From Absidia repens (lineage: Eukaryota > Mucoromycota > Mucoromycetes > Mucorales > Cunninghamellaceae): a stretch of DNA of 64,000 bases. Made by a program: the position numbers and the translations under genes. Positions 25,096-34,860 of this stretch are shown here, one piece after another; the first letter of the stretch is position 1, and the number at the start of each line of letters is the position of its first letter. Below the pieces are notes generated by a model, which did no database searches, was not told the origin of the DNA, and saw only the letters and a list, made by a program, of their open reading frames with translations. Location: the NCBI GenBank assembly GCA_002105175.1, contig MCGE01000003.1:1747001-1811000 (forward strand), read 5' to 3'.

Positions 25096-25333
25096 ATTGA
25101 ACTAGACTAGACGAGATTAGATTATTACTACTTTTACTACTTATTATATACTATTAGCTAGTTAGTTGTATTGTATTTTTCGAATAAATGATGAAATTAA
25201 ACTCCAGTGCTGGAAATCGGGAATTAAAATTTTAATAGCTCAAACTACCTCTTTTTTTTCTTATTCTTCTCTTCTCATCTTTTTGAACCCTTTTTACTTT
25301 TTTCCCCATACCCATCAATCATACAATTACGTC

Positions 25334-27711
25334 ATGGAAGATGCAAGAGAAGTAGCCGTGGCCAAACTATCTGAAATACTGAAACATCCTGATGATCTCA
25401 ATACGAAAATTGGACCTTTGGTACGGAAATTGACCAAAGAAAAGGCATCCATTGACGCACAACTCAACACAGGCGTCCAAACTCAACTGGATTATGTACA
25501 ACAAGGTCTTGAAACACTCGATATATCAACACAAAGCAACGAGCGTGTCAAGGGTAACATGCAAAAAATTGACAAACTTTGTGGTGACACTCACCAAATG
25601 ATCAAAAACTTTGGTCGTATCAATCAAGTAAGCTTTAGGGAGTGGAGGGGGATGAACATCATGATGTATATACAGGGTTTACTGATAAATTTATTTATTT
25701 GTGCTTTGTGTAGCTCTCACAAATTCACAAAAACTTTGTCGCGACACAAGATAAAGTCAAGTCCTTCCAGGCCCTTTATCAACGCTTGAACAATGTAGAA
25801 AGTCTCTTCCGCCCACTACAAGCCGACATTTTTGAACCTCAATCCGATTTACTTCACGTCCATTACCATCTCTTCAAGCTCGAGGAATTTCGTGATCAAA
25901 CCATGCACCAAGCCCGCGACTCGCCCCACGACGTACTCATCACCCTCAAGACCTATTTCCGACGTGTTGATGTATTATCTGACGACTTTACCCAACATCT
26001 TTGGCATCTAGCTCGGGACATGCTTGCCTTGGTGGAGGAAGGCTGTGGACCTACGATTGTCATCATGGTCAAGATCATTGAATGCGAAGAACGGGCGGAC
26101 GAAAAAGCACTGGCAGCAAGACGGGCCCAGGCGAGCCATCAGGATCTCCAACAACGCAATGAAGAATCACTACTTACAGCACCCGGCGCCGAACATAAAT
26201 TACAGCACCAGCAGAAATGGCGGTTAGCAGAAGGTAACCCGCGCACCATCAAGTCATACCGTGTGGAATTTTTTGAACAGGTGCACCAATCGATTCTGGA
26301 GCGGTTTGATCAAGAATTGGCGCCCTACAAGGAAGTGGACGACTGGGTCGGCGCTTTGGATGCCACGGATTTTATTTTCAACGACTTGGAATTGGTGTTT
26401 GATCAAGTGGTACCGAAATTCCCCAAGAAATACAAGATCTTCCCTCACTTTGTGCTTGAATACCATCGCCACACATACGAAATGTTGAACCAAATGGTGG
26501 ACCAGGAACTGGATGCAGGGTCAATTTTACGGCTGCTGCGGTTTGTGCGGGATTATTATGCGACAATGAGTACACGCCTGGGCGTCACTGAAGAACTCTT
26601 GGAACCTCAGCTCTTAGATGGTCAGGAACAATCGTTAGTGGACGAGTACCTCAAACTCGTGCGTACAACCTTGGCCGAATGGACATCTAACCTCATGTCA
26701 TCCGAATCTCGTGACTTTGTCAAGCGGGAAAACCCTCCTGAAGAATCAACCGATGGGCAGTTTGGTATGGCAGGTGCGGTGGATATGTTCCAGATTATCA
26801 ACCAACAGATCGATGTGGCGGCAGATGCGAACCAGGGCATGCTACTTTATTTGGTGGTGTCGGAATGCAGCAAGGTGATAAAGGACTCGCAAACGTTTTG
26901 GAAAAAGCTACTGACCTCGGAATTGCGCAAACAATTGGATCAGCCTGAAGAAGCACCGGAAGGATTTGTGGAATACGTTATGGCTCTTGCGAACGATCAG
27001 ATCAAATGCGCCGATTTCGCAGATGGACTTTTGGAACGCATCGTCCCGGTGGTGGAAAGTCGATACAAGGTGCAGGCGGAAGAAAAACTCGCTACAGCAG
27101 TAGAGGGGTACATTCATGTGGCAACAGCGGCTCGGGAAGCTCTTTTGGATGTTACCTTCAACGATATCCGTCCTGTCTTCAACGATTTGTTTACGATTCG
27201 ATGGTATGAGCAGCCTTTGATTCCATCGGTGATTGAAACTCTCAAGGATTACTGTCAGGACTTTATGCATCTCAACAAACAGCTCTTCCAAAAACTGCTC
27301 AACGATATTCTGGACCGGTTCCTTATCCTGTATCTCCAATCGATGCGCAATCGCAAAGCAGCTTTCAAGATGGATGTGTGTCTGGACAAGATACAAAACG
27401 ATGTGCGGATCTCATTCAACTTTTTTGCCAAGTATATTCCTGTGGAAGAACTGGAAGACCGCTTCGATGTGATCGAAAAGGTGCACACATTACTGGAAAG
27501 TAACCGAAGGATGATCTTTGTGGATTATTACTCACTTCGACAGGCCTACCCAGATATTCCATTGGCGTTTGTGGAGGATATTCTTGGAAAACGAGACGAT
27601 TTGGATAAGTCAGCACTCAAGGACATCATGGAAGGTATCAAGGCAAAAGCAAGAGAATACGAACCCCAGGTCGATACTCCCCCCACTATTTTCAGCCGCA
27701 TCAAATGGTAG
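25334..27711 (+). CDS. SEC6: Exocyst complex subunit Sec6 (EXOC3)
   Basis: Two exons, 25334-25627 and 25714-27711 (763 aa; yeast Sec6 is 805). The exocyst tethers secretory vesicles to the plasma membrane at growth sites such as the hyphal tip. The N-terminus is helical and coiled-coil-like (KLTKEKASIDAQLNTG, LETLDISTQSNERV). The body carries the Sec6 pattern: LEEFRDQTMHQA, LKTYFRRVDVLSDDF, FPHFVLEYHRHTYEML and, near the end, ILYLQSMRNRKAAFKM and FFAKYIPVEELEDRFDVIE. The start is the first ATG after a T-rich leader and lies 238 bp after the lipase stop. No premature stop is seen. Confidence 0.92.
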
Positions 27712-27812
27712 AGTAGTAGACACTATTATATCATTCCCCTCCATCCTCTTAGTCGATTTGATTCATACCCCTCTCCTCTCTATTATAGTATAGTATCTAG
27801 TTTATTTATCCA

Positions 27813-27849
<37 letters not shown>

Positions 27850-28700
27850 GAATAAAAAAATTGCTCTAATCATGACCCAAAACTTGAAATAATTATTGTC
27901 AATCCATTTTATTGTTTTTCTATCTCATTGGAGTTGCGTGTTTATTATTATTATATTCTTTGTGTCCATCCCATAGTCCCATATATTTTATTTTATATCA
28001 TGTATGTAGATGCACTCATTACTAATCTGAGAACTTTGCACAGCGTACCTGATTTTTTAGTTGTCATCTATTAATGTCCTTTTGCGATGCTTCATGAATT
28101 TTTAAAACGCCGTCTTCATCCAAACCCACATTTTATGCCTTACGTAACTTTCATACGCAAAAGTCAAAATAACCTGAGAGAAATATTTTGCTCTCTCCCT
28201 CAAAAAAGAAAAAAGTAATAAAAAAAATAAAAAAACAAAGCATTTTTATGGTTCAATTCGCCTATTTGTGAGATTTTGATCATTGTACATAATAAAAAAG
28301 TAAACAAAAAAAGGGCCACATATGATATGACTGAACCTGTTTTCAAAAAGTTGTGATCTTCACATGATTGATGGTCCCCCCCCCACACCGCATACCCGCA
28401 CAATCTCACACATACACATGCAAAACGTAAAAAATTCTATATCAAAACAAAGACTGTTTTATTGGTTCAAATAGAGGCATTGTAAAAGAAGACAAGATAT
28501 GATAACTAGTAGTAGTAACGATAATAACTAAATAAAAAATGGGGAGAAATAAAGGCGAGTGGGCAGATAAAAAAAAAAGTACAATGATATATAAAACGAT
28601 AATAAACTATACAATATAAAAAAAAAGGATGTCAGGTCGTATAAAGGTAAGAAATAAATAAATGAAGGATGGGAACAAGAAGGGAATATCATGGAGAAAT
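27712..28700. other. Convergent intergenic region
   Basis: 3' UTRs of SEC6 (+) and of the SET-MYND gene (-) meet here. It includes a T-run of about 33 nt (27815-27847) and, on the minus strand, a CCAATAAAAC poly(A) signal near 28460. No gene is seen. Confidence 0.55.
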
Positions 28701-30587
28701 CTATCGTAATTTTTGATCACGTTCAAACACCCATTGCAAATCAACAATTTCGCGCCATAGACCAGATTCTTGACCAAAAGTATACAAAACCGAGTCTCTT
28801 GCCACATCAATCCAAGTACGAATTCCATGCCTGTAAACCTTTTCCAGTTTGTTGTCAAATCCATCGAGTTCCAATTGAATCATTGAGTTCCAACATGCCT
28901 TGGCCAAGATGATGGTATGGAAGGAGCATACAGGGTGAAGCGGAGGATACACTAGGCGATACACCACAAACAGATACGTAGCATACTTGGCGGCATCCAC
29001 CCATTCCTGTTGATCCATGGTTTGGCGCAAGCTGACTTCGGCAGCACGGATCATATTGACGGTAAACGCAGGCACACTAGCACATTTCAAAAGAGAATGG
29101 ATCACTGGTAGGGTTCCCCGAACAAATTCCTTGCGTGCTTCCTTTGCAAATGCTGAGAAGGTTTCCAGTGTGTTGATACCAAGGTGTCGTCGAGTCGTCA
29201 TAGCCGCATCTGTTGTACTTTCCAAAAAGATATCAGGCGCCACAGATCGACTAACAAAGTGTGAGAATTCAGATGGAAGGAGGATCGTTTCCGACGTAAT
29301 GCTGATAGGTTCCCCAACAACATCATTCGCATGGTCCGTTGTAGATGATACTGTCGATGATGATGGTGATGATGATGCCGACGATGATCGTTTGACGGTG
29401 TCCAGAATATTCCATGACTTGATATCTTCTTCCAATACTGTTGTTGCTTGATCAAGACGTAAAAATCCAGGATTGCCCACTTGGCCTTGTTCCAAAAGAG
29501 AGTCCAAACAAGCAAATTCATCTTGGCACCGGGAGCATGTGCAATCATAGTCAGGGCCAAATCGAAGTCGCAAGTCGTCCATGCGGGCTTGCTTTGGCAA
29601 TGTCAAATCCACATAGCTCATGGTGATAATATCGCCAGGAACAATGTCTTCCAACGTCACCAATCGTTGTTTGTCTTGTCGGTAAGTGGCACCGGTATTG
29701 GGTCGACACGAGTGTTGCACATATAAAGTAGTAAGAGGATACACACCATACCCAACCTTATCCATATGTTGTTCCGGATCCAAAATATCAAATCGGGAGA
29801 GTGAAATTTGTTCTTGCACAGTCGAGAGTTCATCGGCAGTAAAGGGACAATCAAAAGGAGCCATCATTTCCGACACAGCATCAAAATCAATAGGAATCGA
29901 GGGACAAGGGGTAGTAATAGCACCAGGTGTTGTCGTAGGTAACCATACTGAAGAGGGGTTCATCGGATGATGATGATGATGAACGCCATTCCCATTGCTA
30001 GTCGATGGCGGAGGTGATGAAGGTGATGAAGTCATCGTTGCTTCCGTTTTGATAGTAGTGGCTTTTGTTGCTGCTGACGACGACGACGATGATGATGATG
30101 ATGTTGTTGTTGTTGTTGTAGCCACTGCAGGATTGTTGATGATAGCAGAGCCGTCAGGTTGAGGATGGACTTCAAGAGCTTGAATGGCGTACTTGAGGTG
30201 AGGGGGCGAATGAGAGTTGTGTTTGTTCAATCGAGCATGACTATGAAGAGTAAGTGCTGCACGTTCTAGCAACCAGCGATCCGCATCCACGTTAGTATAG
30301 GTATCGAATTCGAGAGGTTCACACAAGACATGGTGGTAATGAAGCCAAGCATTTCGGAAACAAGTGTTGCTACAAAAATAGGCAGATCGGCAGCGGCCAC
30401 AACATTGAAGAGCAGCTCGACGCAGGCAGTAATTGCATCTTTGCCGACGGATAGAAGGTAAAGGTACTTGAGTCAAAGGGGCTTGCTCCAATAAAACAGT
30501 TCCAGCAGGAAAGGGTTTCAAGGCCACTAACGTCCGTCCTTCAACAGCAAAACCACGTTCCTTGAAGAAATCTTCCAAATTGATCAT
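28701..30587 (-). CDS. SET and MYND domain protein (SMYD-type methyltransferase)
   Basis: A single exon of 628 aa. The start is the ATG at 30587 (MINLEDFF); a TTG 6 nt upstream is in frame but is not a credible start. The split SET domain begins with GRTLVALKPFPAGTVLLEQ. A MYND zinc finger is inserted (CNYCLRRAALQCCGRCRSAY, then C-x4-C, H and C ligands), followed by the SET core LYVQHSCRPNTGATYR with GDIITMSYVDL and a post-SET cluster CTCSRC. This is the SMYD layout; such proteins methylate lysines on histones or other proteins. Between MYND and the SET core is a ~100-residue low-complexity linker (T, S and H runs). The C-terminal part is helical, as in SMYD TPR-like tails. The substrate is unknown. 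Confidence 0.87.
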   Translation of the reverse strand: MINLEDFFKERGFAVEGRTLVALKPFPAGTVLLEQAPLTQVPLPSIRRQRCNYCLRRAALQCCGRCRSAYFCSNTCFRNAWLHYHHVLCEPLEFDTYTNVDADRWLLERAALTLHSHARLNKHNSHSPPHLKYAIQALEVHPQPDGSAIINNPAVATTTTTTSSSSSSSSSAATKATTIKTEATMTSSPSSPPPSTSNGNGVHHHHHPMNPSSVWLPTTTPGAITTPCPSIPIDFDAVSEMMAPFDCPFTADELSTVQEQISLSRFDILDPEQHMDKVGYGVYPLTTLYVQHSCRPNTGATYRQDKQRLVTLEDIVPGDIITMSYVDLTLPKQARMDDLRLRFGPDYDCTCSRCQDEFACLDSLLEQGQVGNPGFLRLDQATTVLEEDIKSWNILDTVKRSSSASSSPSSSTVSSTTDHANDVVGEPISITSETILLPSEFSHFVSRSVAPDIFLESTTDAAMTTRRHLGINTLETFSAFAKEARKEFVRGTLPVIHSLLKCASVPAFTVNMIRAAEVSLRQTMDQQEWVDAAKYATYLFVVYRLVYPPLHPVCSFHTIILAKACWNSMIQLELDGFDNKLEKVYRHGIRTWIDVARDSVLYTFGQESGLWREIVDLQWVFERDQKLR

Positions 30588-31454
30588 GTACAATAGCAGT
30601 AAATAAAATAAACTATAAGATGATTTCTATGTGTCTAATCAAGAACGACACTAGAAGAGAAGATAAGAAATAGTGTAAGAGGGAATGGTAAATAGATAAA
30701 AAAAACTAGAAAAAGAGAAGAGAAAAAAAAATTGTGGGCCACCCGACGAAATAAAATAAAAAAAAAAACAAAATGGCCGAAATACCCAAACCAGCGGGAT
30801 TTTAATACTCTGCCAATAGATGGTGAAATTGAAAAGGATTACTTCATCCATGAAGTATATTTACCAAGGCTGTCTATCCTCGTCAAGTATTACTTTTAGA
30901 TTGAATCATTTATACCTAAAAACATAATGTTTAATAAAATTAAATGTTTAAATAGCTATTTAGGTCTTTACTCTACCAGTGCTCTTGCCTTTATTTAGTT
31001 GATTTGCGGGGGTTGAACATTTCGCACCTTTGGTCGATCAAGCTCGTGAATTTCAAGGTACCATCTTATTCCAGTCTCTCTTTATTTACTGCACTGATAG
31101 CATCGACACAAATCCGTTGTTGTTTATTTTCACTATATGCATGAAATATCTCTATTATCACTATCCCTCAACCACGAGTCACTTCCCAAAATTAAATCAG
31201 GGGGGCGGATAATCAGGTCCCATTCATTCAGGTAAGCGAATAAGGAAACGTCATTATTCCACACACAAGTATGAAGTTTTCCTTTAAGGTGTGGAAGACT
31301 CGTTCACAGTTTTCATTTTGAATCTGTTGCACACTTTATCAAGCGGAATTCAAAACAGGCCAATCAAAATTTTGCATTTTCGATTTAGACGGGTACCATT
31401 TTTTAGTTCTCCCAATTTTTTTTTTTCCTTCAGAAGTATTGATAATTGACATTA
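30588..31454. other. Intergenic region, divergent promoters
   Basis: About 870 bp of A/T-rich DNA between the minus-strand SET-MYND gene and the plus-strand membrane protein. I see no supported gene, repeat copy or RNA gene. Confidence 0.5.
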
Positions 31455-32459
31455 ATGGGTGTTGGAATAGAAAAGTGTTGTTGTTTTATACCTTTACGCC
31501 TAGGGACCTTCTTGATTGCACTCTGGTTCACAGTAAGTTGCACGTATAAAAAGATGATTTATTATACCCACTTAACCTTTATTAATTCTTTTGATAGATC
31601 ATCTATTTACTTGATGTGGCGACTGGATTTCTCGGTATCAATGGTAAGGAGAACGCAGTGTCATATAGTTGTACGAGTGATATTAATTATTTTTACATAT
31701 TTGATTTACAAAAGGTGCGATCATTTATTCAGGTCAAGCTACTAGTGCATGGTATTATATTGATTTACTCTTTACTGTGCTAATTTGTTTTGGTGGCGTG
31801 GTTGGCATGTTTGGATCTTGCTTTGTAAGTTACCATTGAAATGGGATTCAGCATACTTTATGATGTATATATATATATATATATCAGTCATTACAATGAA
31901 CTCACAAATTTTCTCTTCTTTCGGGGGATAGTCCTCAAGAAAATTCGCCAAAACATTCAGTGTAGTTGTGTGGATCAACTGTACATTGTCTATGCTCAAA
32001 TATGTCACTTGTTTGGCATTGATGATTAGCCATAGATACGATATCAGTCGATCTTGCCTCAGATCAGGGTTTATTGGATTTTCCAACTTTCAAACATCCA
32101 TTACACCAGCCATCATTCCCAACAGCCCTTATTATTCACCTATTCGATATCCAGGCACACTCAACGCCAACGCCACCTCCCAAGACGACTGTGAAGCTAG
32201 CATCAAAAGCTTTTTAATTACCTATGGCATTGTGTTTTTTATTATTCAAGTTCTTCAGGTACGTTAGCATATGCCTTCATCTGCATCTTGTTATTCATTA
32301 ACACGTCTTTTTTTCTCGTAGTTTTACTTCGCTACTGTTGTCAGCGCTTATGCTTCAAGACTTCGAAATGGTGCCCGTCATCACCGCCTACACGATCAAC
32401 AAATCAAGGACTTTGAAGAATCAAGATACCATATGTCGACTATATCGACTGTGTATTAG
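31455..32459 (+). CDS. Multi-pass membrane protein of unknown function
   Basis: Five exons: 31455-31532, 31598-31643, 31715-31824, 31932-32258, 32322-32459 (232 aa). All junctions are GT-AG and keep frame, and the translated product is coherent, which supports a real gene. It starts with a cysteine triplet (EKCCCFIPLRLGTFLIALWF) and has four hydrophobic segments: residues ~10-30, ~54-76 (YIDLLFTVLICFGGVVGMF), ~88-105 (VVVWINCTLSMLKYV) and ~165-195 (FLITYGIVFFIIQVLQFYFATVV). Between the last two is a ~55-residue loop with one possible N-glycosylation site (NAT). The short C-terminal tail is polar. I do not recognise the family. Four-segment layout and N-terminal cysteines would fit a tetraspan or a palmitoylated endomembrane protein, but this is only a guess. 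Confidence 0.7.
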
Positions 32460-33103
32460 TTTTAGTACCTCTCCCCCATCCCCTCCTTTCCTTTTAGTAT
32501 TACTATCCCCCCCTCCGATCTATCTTTTCCTTTTTGTACCTTTATCATCTTATCTTCCAATAAAAAGCGACCTTGATATTTAGTTATACCTCTTTATAAT
32601 TTATTTTTATCTTCAGACATTTAAACTGTATCTTTTTGCCATATCAATAAACTTTATTACATAGCCTCTTCACATGTTTGATCATAGAGCGCGGCTTGAT
32701 TGTTTTCTTGAATGTGGAAACCCCATGCGGAGTACGCTCAAATTAGTCACTTACTTTCGAAAGTCTTCCAACTTTGGGTTTCAAGCACTTACTCCGATTC
32801 CTCGGGATAGCCTTTTTTTTTCCAGAATGATTTGCGAAGATAATGATCCTTTGTCATTGACTCACTGTAATGATATGTATACCATAGTCATCTTTTTTGT
32901 TATATTTATACAAGTATGTCCATGTTTTTGTTTTTTTTTTCAGAAAAAAAGGAACTAATGCACACACCAACTGCACATTGGGTACCACTGAAGGATAGTA
33001 TAGTTCGGTTTTGTACAATATCGGAGATGTTAGTGCAGCTTGACGAAGATAACAGGGTGAATCTCATCCAATCATTTCCCAAATGAGCAAACTTTTTTCA
33101 TCG
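32460..33103. other. Intergenic region upstream of the Gcn4-like gene
   Basis: It contains the membrane-protein 3' UTR (AATAAA near 32560 and 32645) and distal promoter DNA. No gene is seen. Confidence 0.5.
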
Positions 33104-33167
33104 AGTCAGGCGACTTTAATTGACATTCACCAATCAGCGGAAATCGCTCTTACGCCATTTATAAATA
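33069..33167 (+). promoter_or_regulatory. Promoter elements of the Gcn4-like gene: GCRE core, CCAAT boxes, TATA box
   Basis: GAGTCA at 33104-33109 is the reverse complement of TGACTC, the binding core of Gcn4/Cpc1 factors. CCAAT boxes lie at 33069-33073 and 33130-33134, and TATAAATA at 33160-33167. A GCRE in front of a Gcn4-type gene suggests autoregulation, as known for Neurospora cpc-1. The sites are seen; their use is inferred. Confidence 0.6.
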
Positions 33168-33285
33168 ACGCCCTCATCTCCTTTTTCTTCTATTTTTTTT
33201 TTCTTCTTCTTTCTCTTTTTCCCTTTGCCTTTTGAAACCCTTTTTACCTTTGATATACATTACCCACTTTCTACTTATCATCAAG

Positions 33286-33306
33286 ATGGTTTCTCTTATT
33301 ATTTAA
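33286..33306 (+). promoter_or_regulatory. Upstream ORF 1 of the Gcn4-like gene (6 codons)
   Basis: ATG GTT TCT CTT ATT ATT TAA encodes MVSLII. It is the first ATG after the TATA box and lies 296 nt before the main start. Together with uORF2 it gives the two-uORF leader known from filamentous-fungal cpc-1/cpcA genes. Confidence 0.7.
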
Positions 33307-33394
33307 ATCTCTCTTTGTAAACTCGCTCTCTCTTTATATCTCTTGTCTATTAAATATACGTCTCAATTATCTCGTGTCGTCTATTTTGAATCTC

Positions 33395-33535
33395 ATGTCT
33401 GCCTTTATTGTGTCTCGCAAACCTCTCTCTCTTCCCAAAAACCGTCCAACCAGCCCATTTTTCTCTTATTGTACTGATAGACCTTCCACCTGCACCAGAA
33501 AGAAAACTACCCAACAAGATACACCAGGAAATTAG
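33395..33535 (+). promoter_or_regulatory. Upstream ORF 2 of the Gcn4-like gene (46 codons)
   Basis: An open frame of 46 codons, starting MSAFIVSRKP and ending QQDTPGN, stops 46 nt before the main ATG. These are the only two ATGs in the leader between the TATA box and the main start. In the cpc-1 model, translation of the second, longer uORF blocks the main ORF unless eIF2 is phosphorylated by Gcn2. Confidence 0.7.
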
Positions 33536-33581
33536 CAATCAAGCATTTAACTTCTGAATTTTACAAGCCACCAAACAAAAA

Positions 33582-34523
33582 ATGACCAGCAATTATTATA
33601 TGAACAATAACAACAACAGCTCTGGCGCCATCGCCACCATGACCAACAACAACAATAACAACAACAACAACCTCAACAATGACTTGTTCTTGACTCAAGA
33701 TCCATTTGCAAACTATCTTTTTGGTGCTCCGTCTCCTTCTGTCTCCCCCAATCCCCCAACTTCTTCTGTGGATGAATGGCTGGCCGACGAATTACACCAA
33801 AATGGACTTTTGCCTTTGCCTGATTTCTTGAAACAAGAAAATACTATGATGGACTATTATTTGGCTCAGCCTTCCCCAGCTTTGACAACATGTAGCCCAA
33901 CAAGTAGTGGAAGCAGTGTTAGTAGCGCTCACGATGATTCTCCTTACTCATCATCTGCGAAAACGCCCCCCGCCACTACCACCGTTGCTCCTCCTTTGTT
34001 CCCGGATATCATTCCTACCGCCACTACCAAGAAACCTGGATTCCGTGCTATTGCGCCTGCCAAGAAACAACCTGTACCTATCATGCCCAAGTCTGCTGCT
34101 GCCGCTGCTGCTGCCAGTACAAATGCATCTATTTCATCCAATCCTGGTGCCACTGCTTTATTGCCCAATGGTATGGCCTCTGGACATCATCATCCTCTTG
34201 CTCATCCTCATCATTTGAACGGCGGCTCGTCTACCAAACGCAAGTATGTTGATGAAAAGGAAAGCGATGATATTGCTATGAAACGCCAAAAGAACACGGA
34301 TGCTGCTCGTCGGTCTCGTCTCAAGAAATTGGTCAAGATGGAAGCTTTGGAAGCACGTGTGGTGGAATTGGAAACCGACAATACAAGACTGTCTACTCGC
34401 ATTGCTGTGCTGGAATCTGAAAAATCTGGTTTGGAATCCAAAGATAAAGGTCTGGAAGAACGCATCCGTACCCTTGAAGCTCAACTCGCTGAAGCTCACA
34501 AGGCATTGACTAGCCGTCATTAA
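33582..34523 (+). CDS. GCN4: Gcn4/Cpc1-like bZIP activator of general amino acid control
   Basis: A single exon of 313 aa. The C-terminal bZIP has the Gcn4-type basic region (MKRQKNTDAARRSRLKK) followed by a long leucine zipper (VKMEALEARVVELETDN and onward), about residues 230-308. The N-terminus is N-rich, then has an acidic/aromatic stretch (DEWLADELHQNGLLPLPDFL) that could be an activation domain, S/P/T-rich linkers and a poly-Ala run near residue 173. Gcn4/Cpc1 activates amino-acid biosynthesis genes during starvation. Orthology is backed by context: two uORFs in the leader and a GCRE in the promoter. The zipper is longer than in yeast Gcn4, with repeated ESEKSGLESKDKGLEERI-like heptads. 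Confidence 0.87.
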   Translation: MTSNYYMNNNNNSSGAIATMTNNNNNNNNNLNNDLFLTQDPFANYLFGAPSPSVSPNPPTSSVDEWLADELHQNGLLPLPDFLKQENTMMDYYLAQPSPALTTCSPTSSGSSVSSAHDDSPYSSSAKTPPATTTVAPPLFPDIIPTATTKKPGFRAIAPAKKQPVPIMPKSAAAAAAASTNASISSNPGATALLPNGMASGHHHPLAHPHHLNGGSSTKRKYVDEKESDDIAMKRQKNTDAARRSRLKKLVKMEALEARVVELETDNTRLSTRIAVLESEKSGLESKDKGLEERIRTLEAQLAEAHKALTSRH

Positions 34524-34654
34524 AGTGCTGTCTCCTCCCTTACCACCTCTTTTTTTTTTACATATACATATACATTTTTATTTTTTTATATATTTTTTTA
34601 TTTGAATAGTTAAGTTTTAATTCGTATCGTTATTCTTTTTGATTTAGTATTTTT

Positions 34655-34860
34655 TTTTATTTATGATTATTTACAATAAAAACCGTCTTTACATATCTTC
34701 TTTTTATTATATTGTCTTTACTTTCTAGTATTTTCAGTTATTTATGATTATTTACAATAAAAACCGTCTTTACATATCTTCTTTTTATTATATTGTCTTT
34801 GCAGTATTTTCATTTATTTATGATTTATTTACAATAAAAACCGTCTTTACTTACTATATT
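34655..34860 (+). repeat. Three tandem copies of a ~75-bp poly(A)-signal unit in the 3' UTR
   Basis: TTATTTACAATAAAAACCGTC occurs three times at about 34668, 34748 and 34827 (given here as the word ACAATAAAAACCGTC). Each is preceded by TATTTATGAT, and the first two units share TTTACATATCTTCTTTTTATTATATTGTCTTT. Every unit carries an AATAAA signal, so the Gcn4-like transcript has three nearly equal 3' end sites. Confidence 0.85.

Noticed and set aside
26254..27616. Antisense and frame-shifted ORFs inside SEC6
   Set aside because: Shadows of the long SEC6 exon, with no independent protein features.
30588..30593. Two-codon longer start for the SET-MYND protein
   Set aside because: The upstream codon is TTG, not ATG; a fungal nuclear gene should start at the ATG at 30587.
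34655..34860. Regularly spaced repeats considered as a CRISPR array
   Set aside because: They are direct tandem units without unique spacers in a fungal 3' UTR, each with a poly(A) signal.
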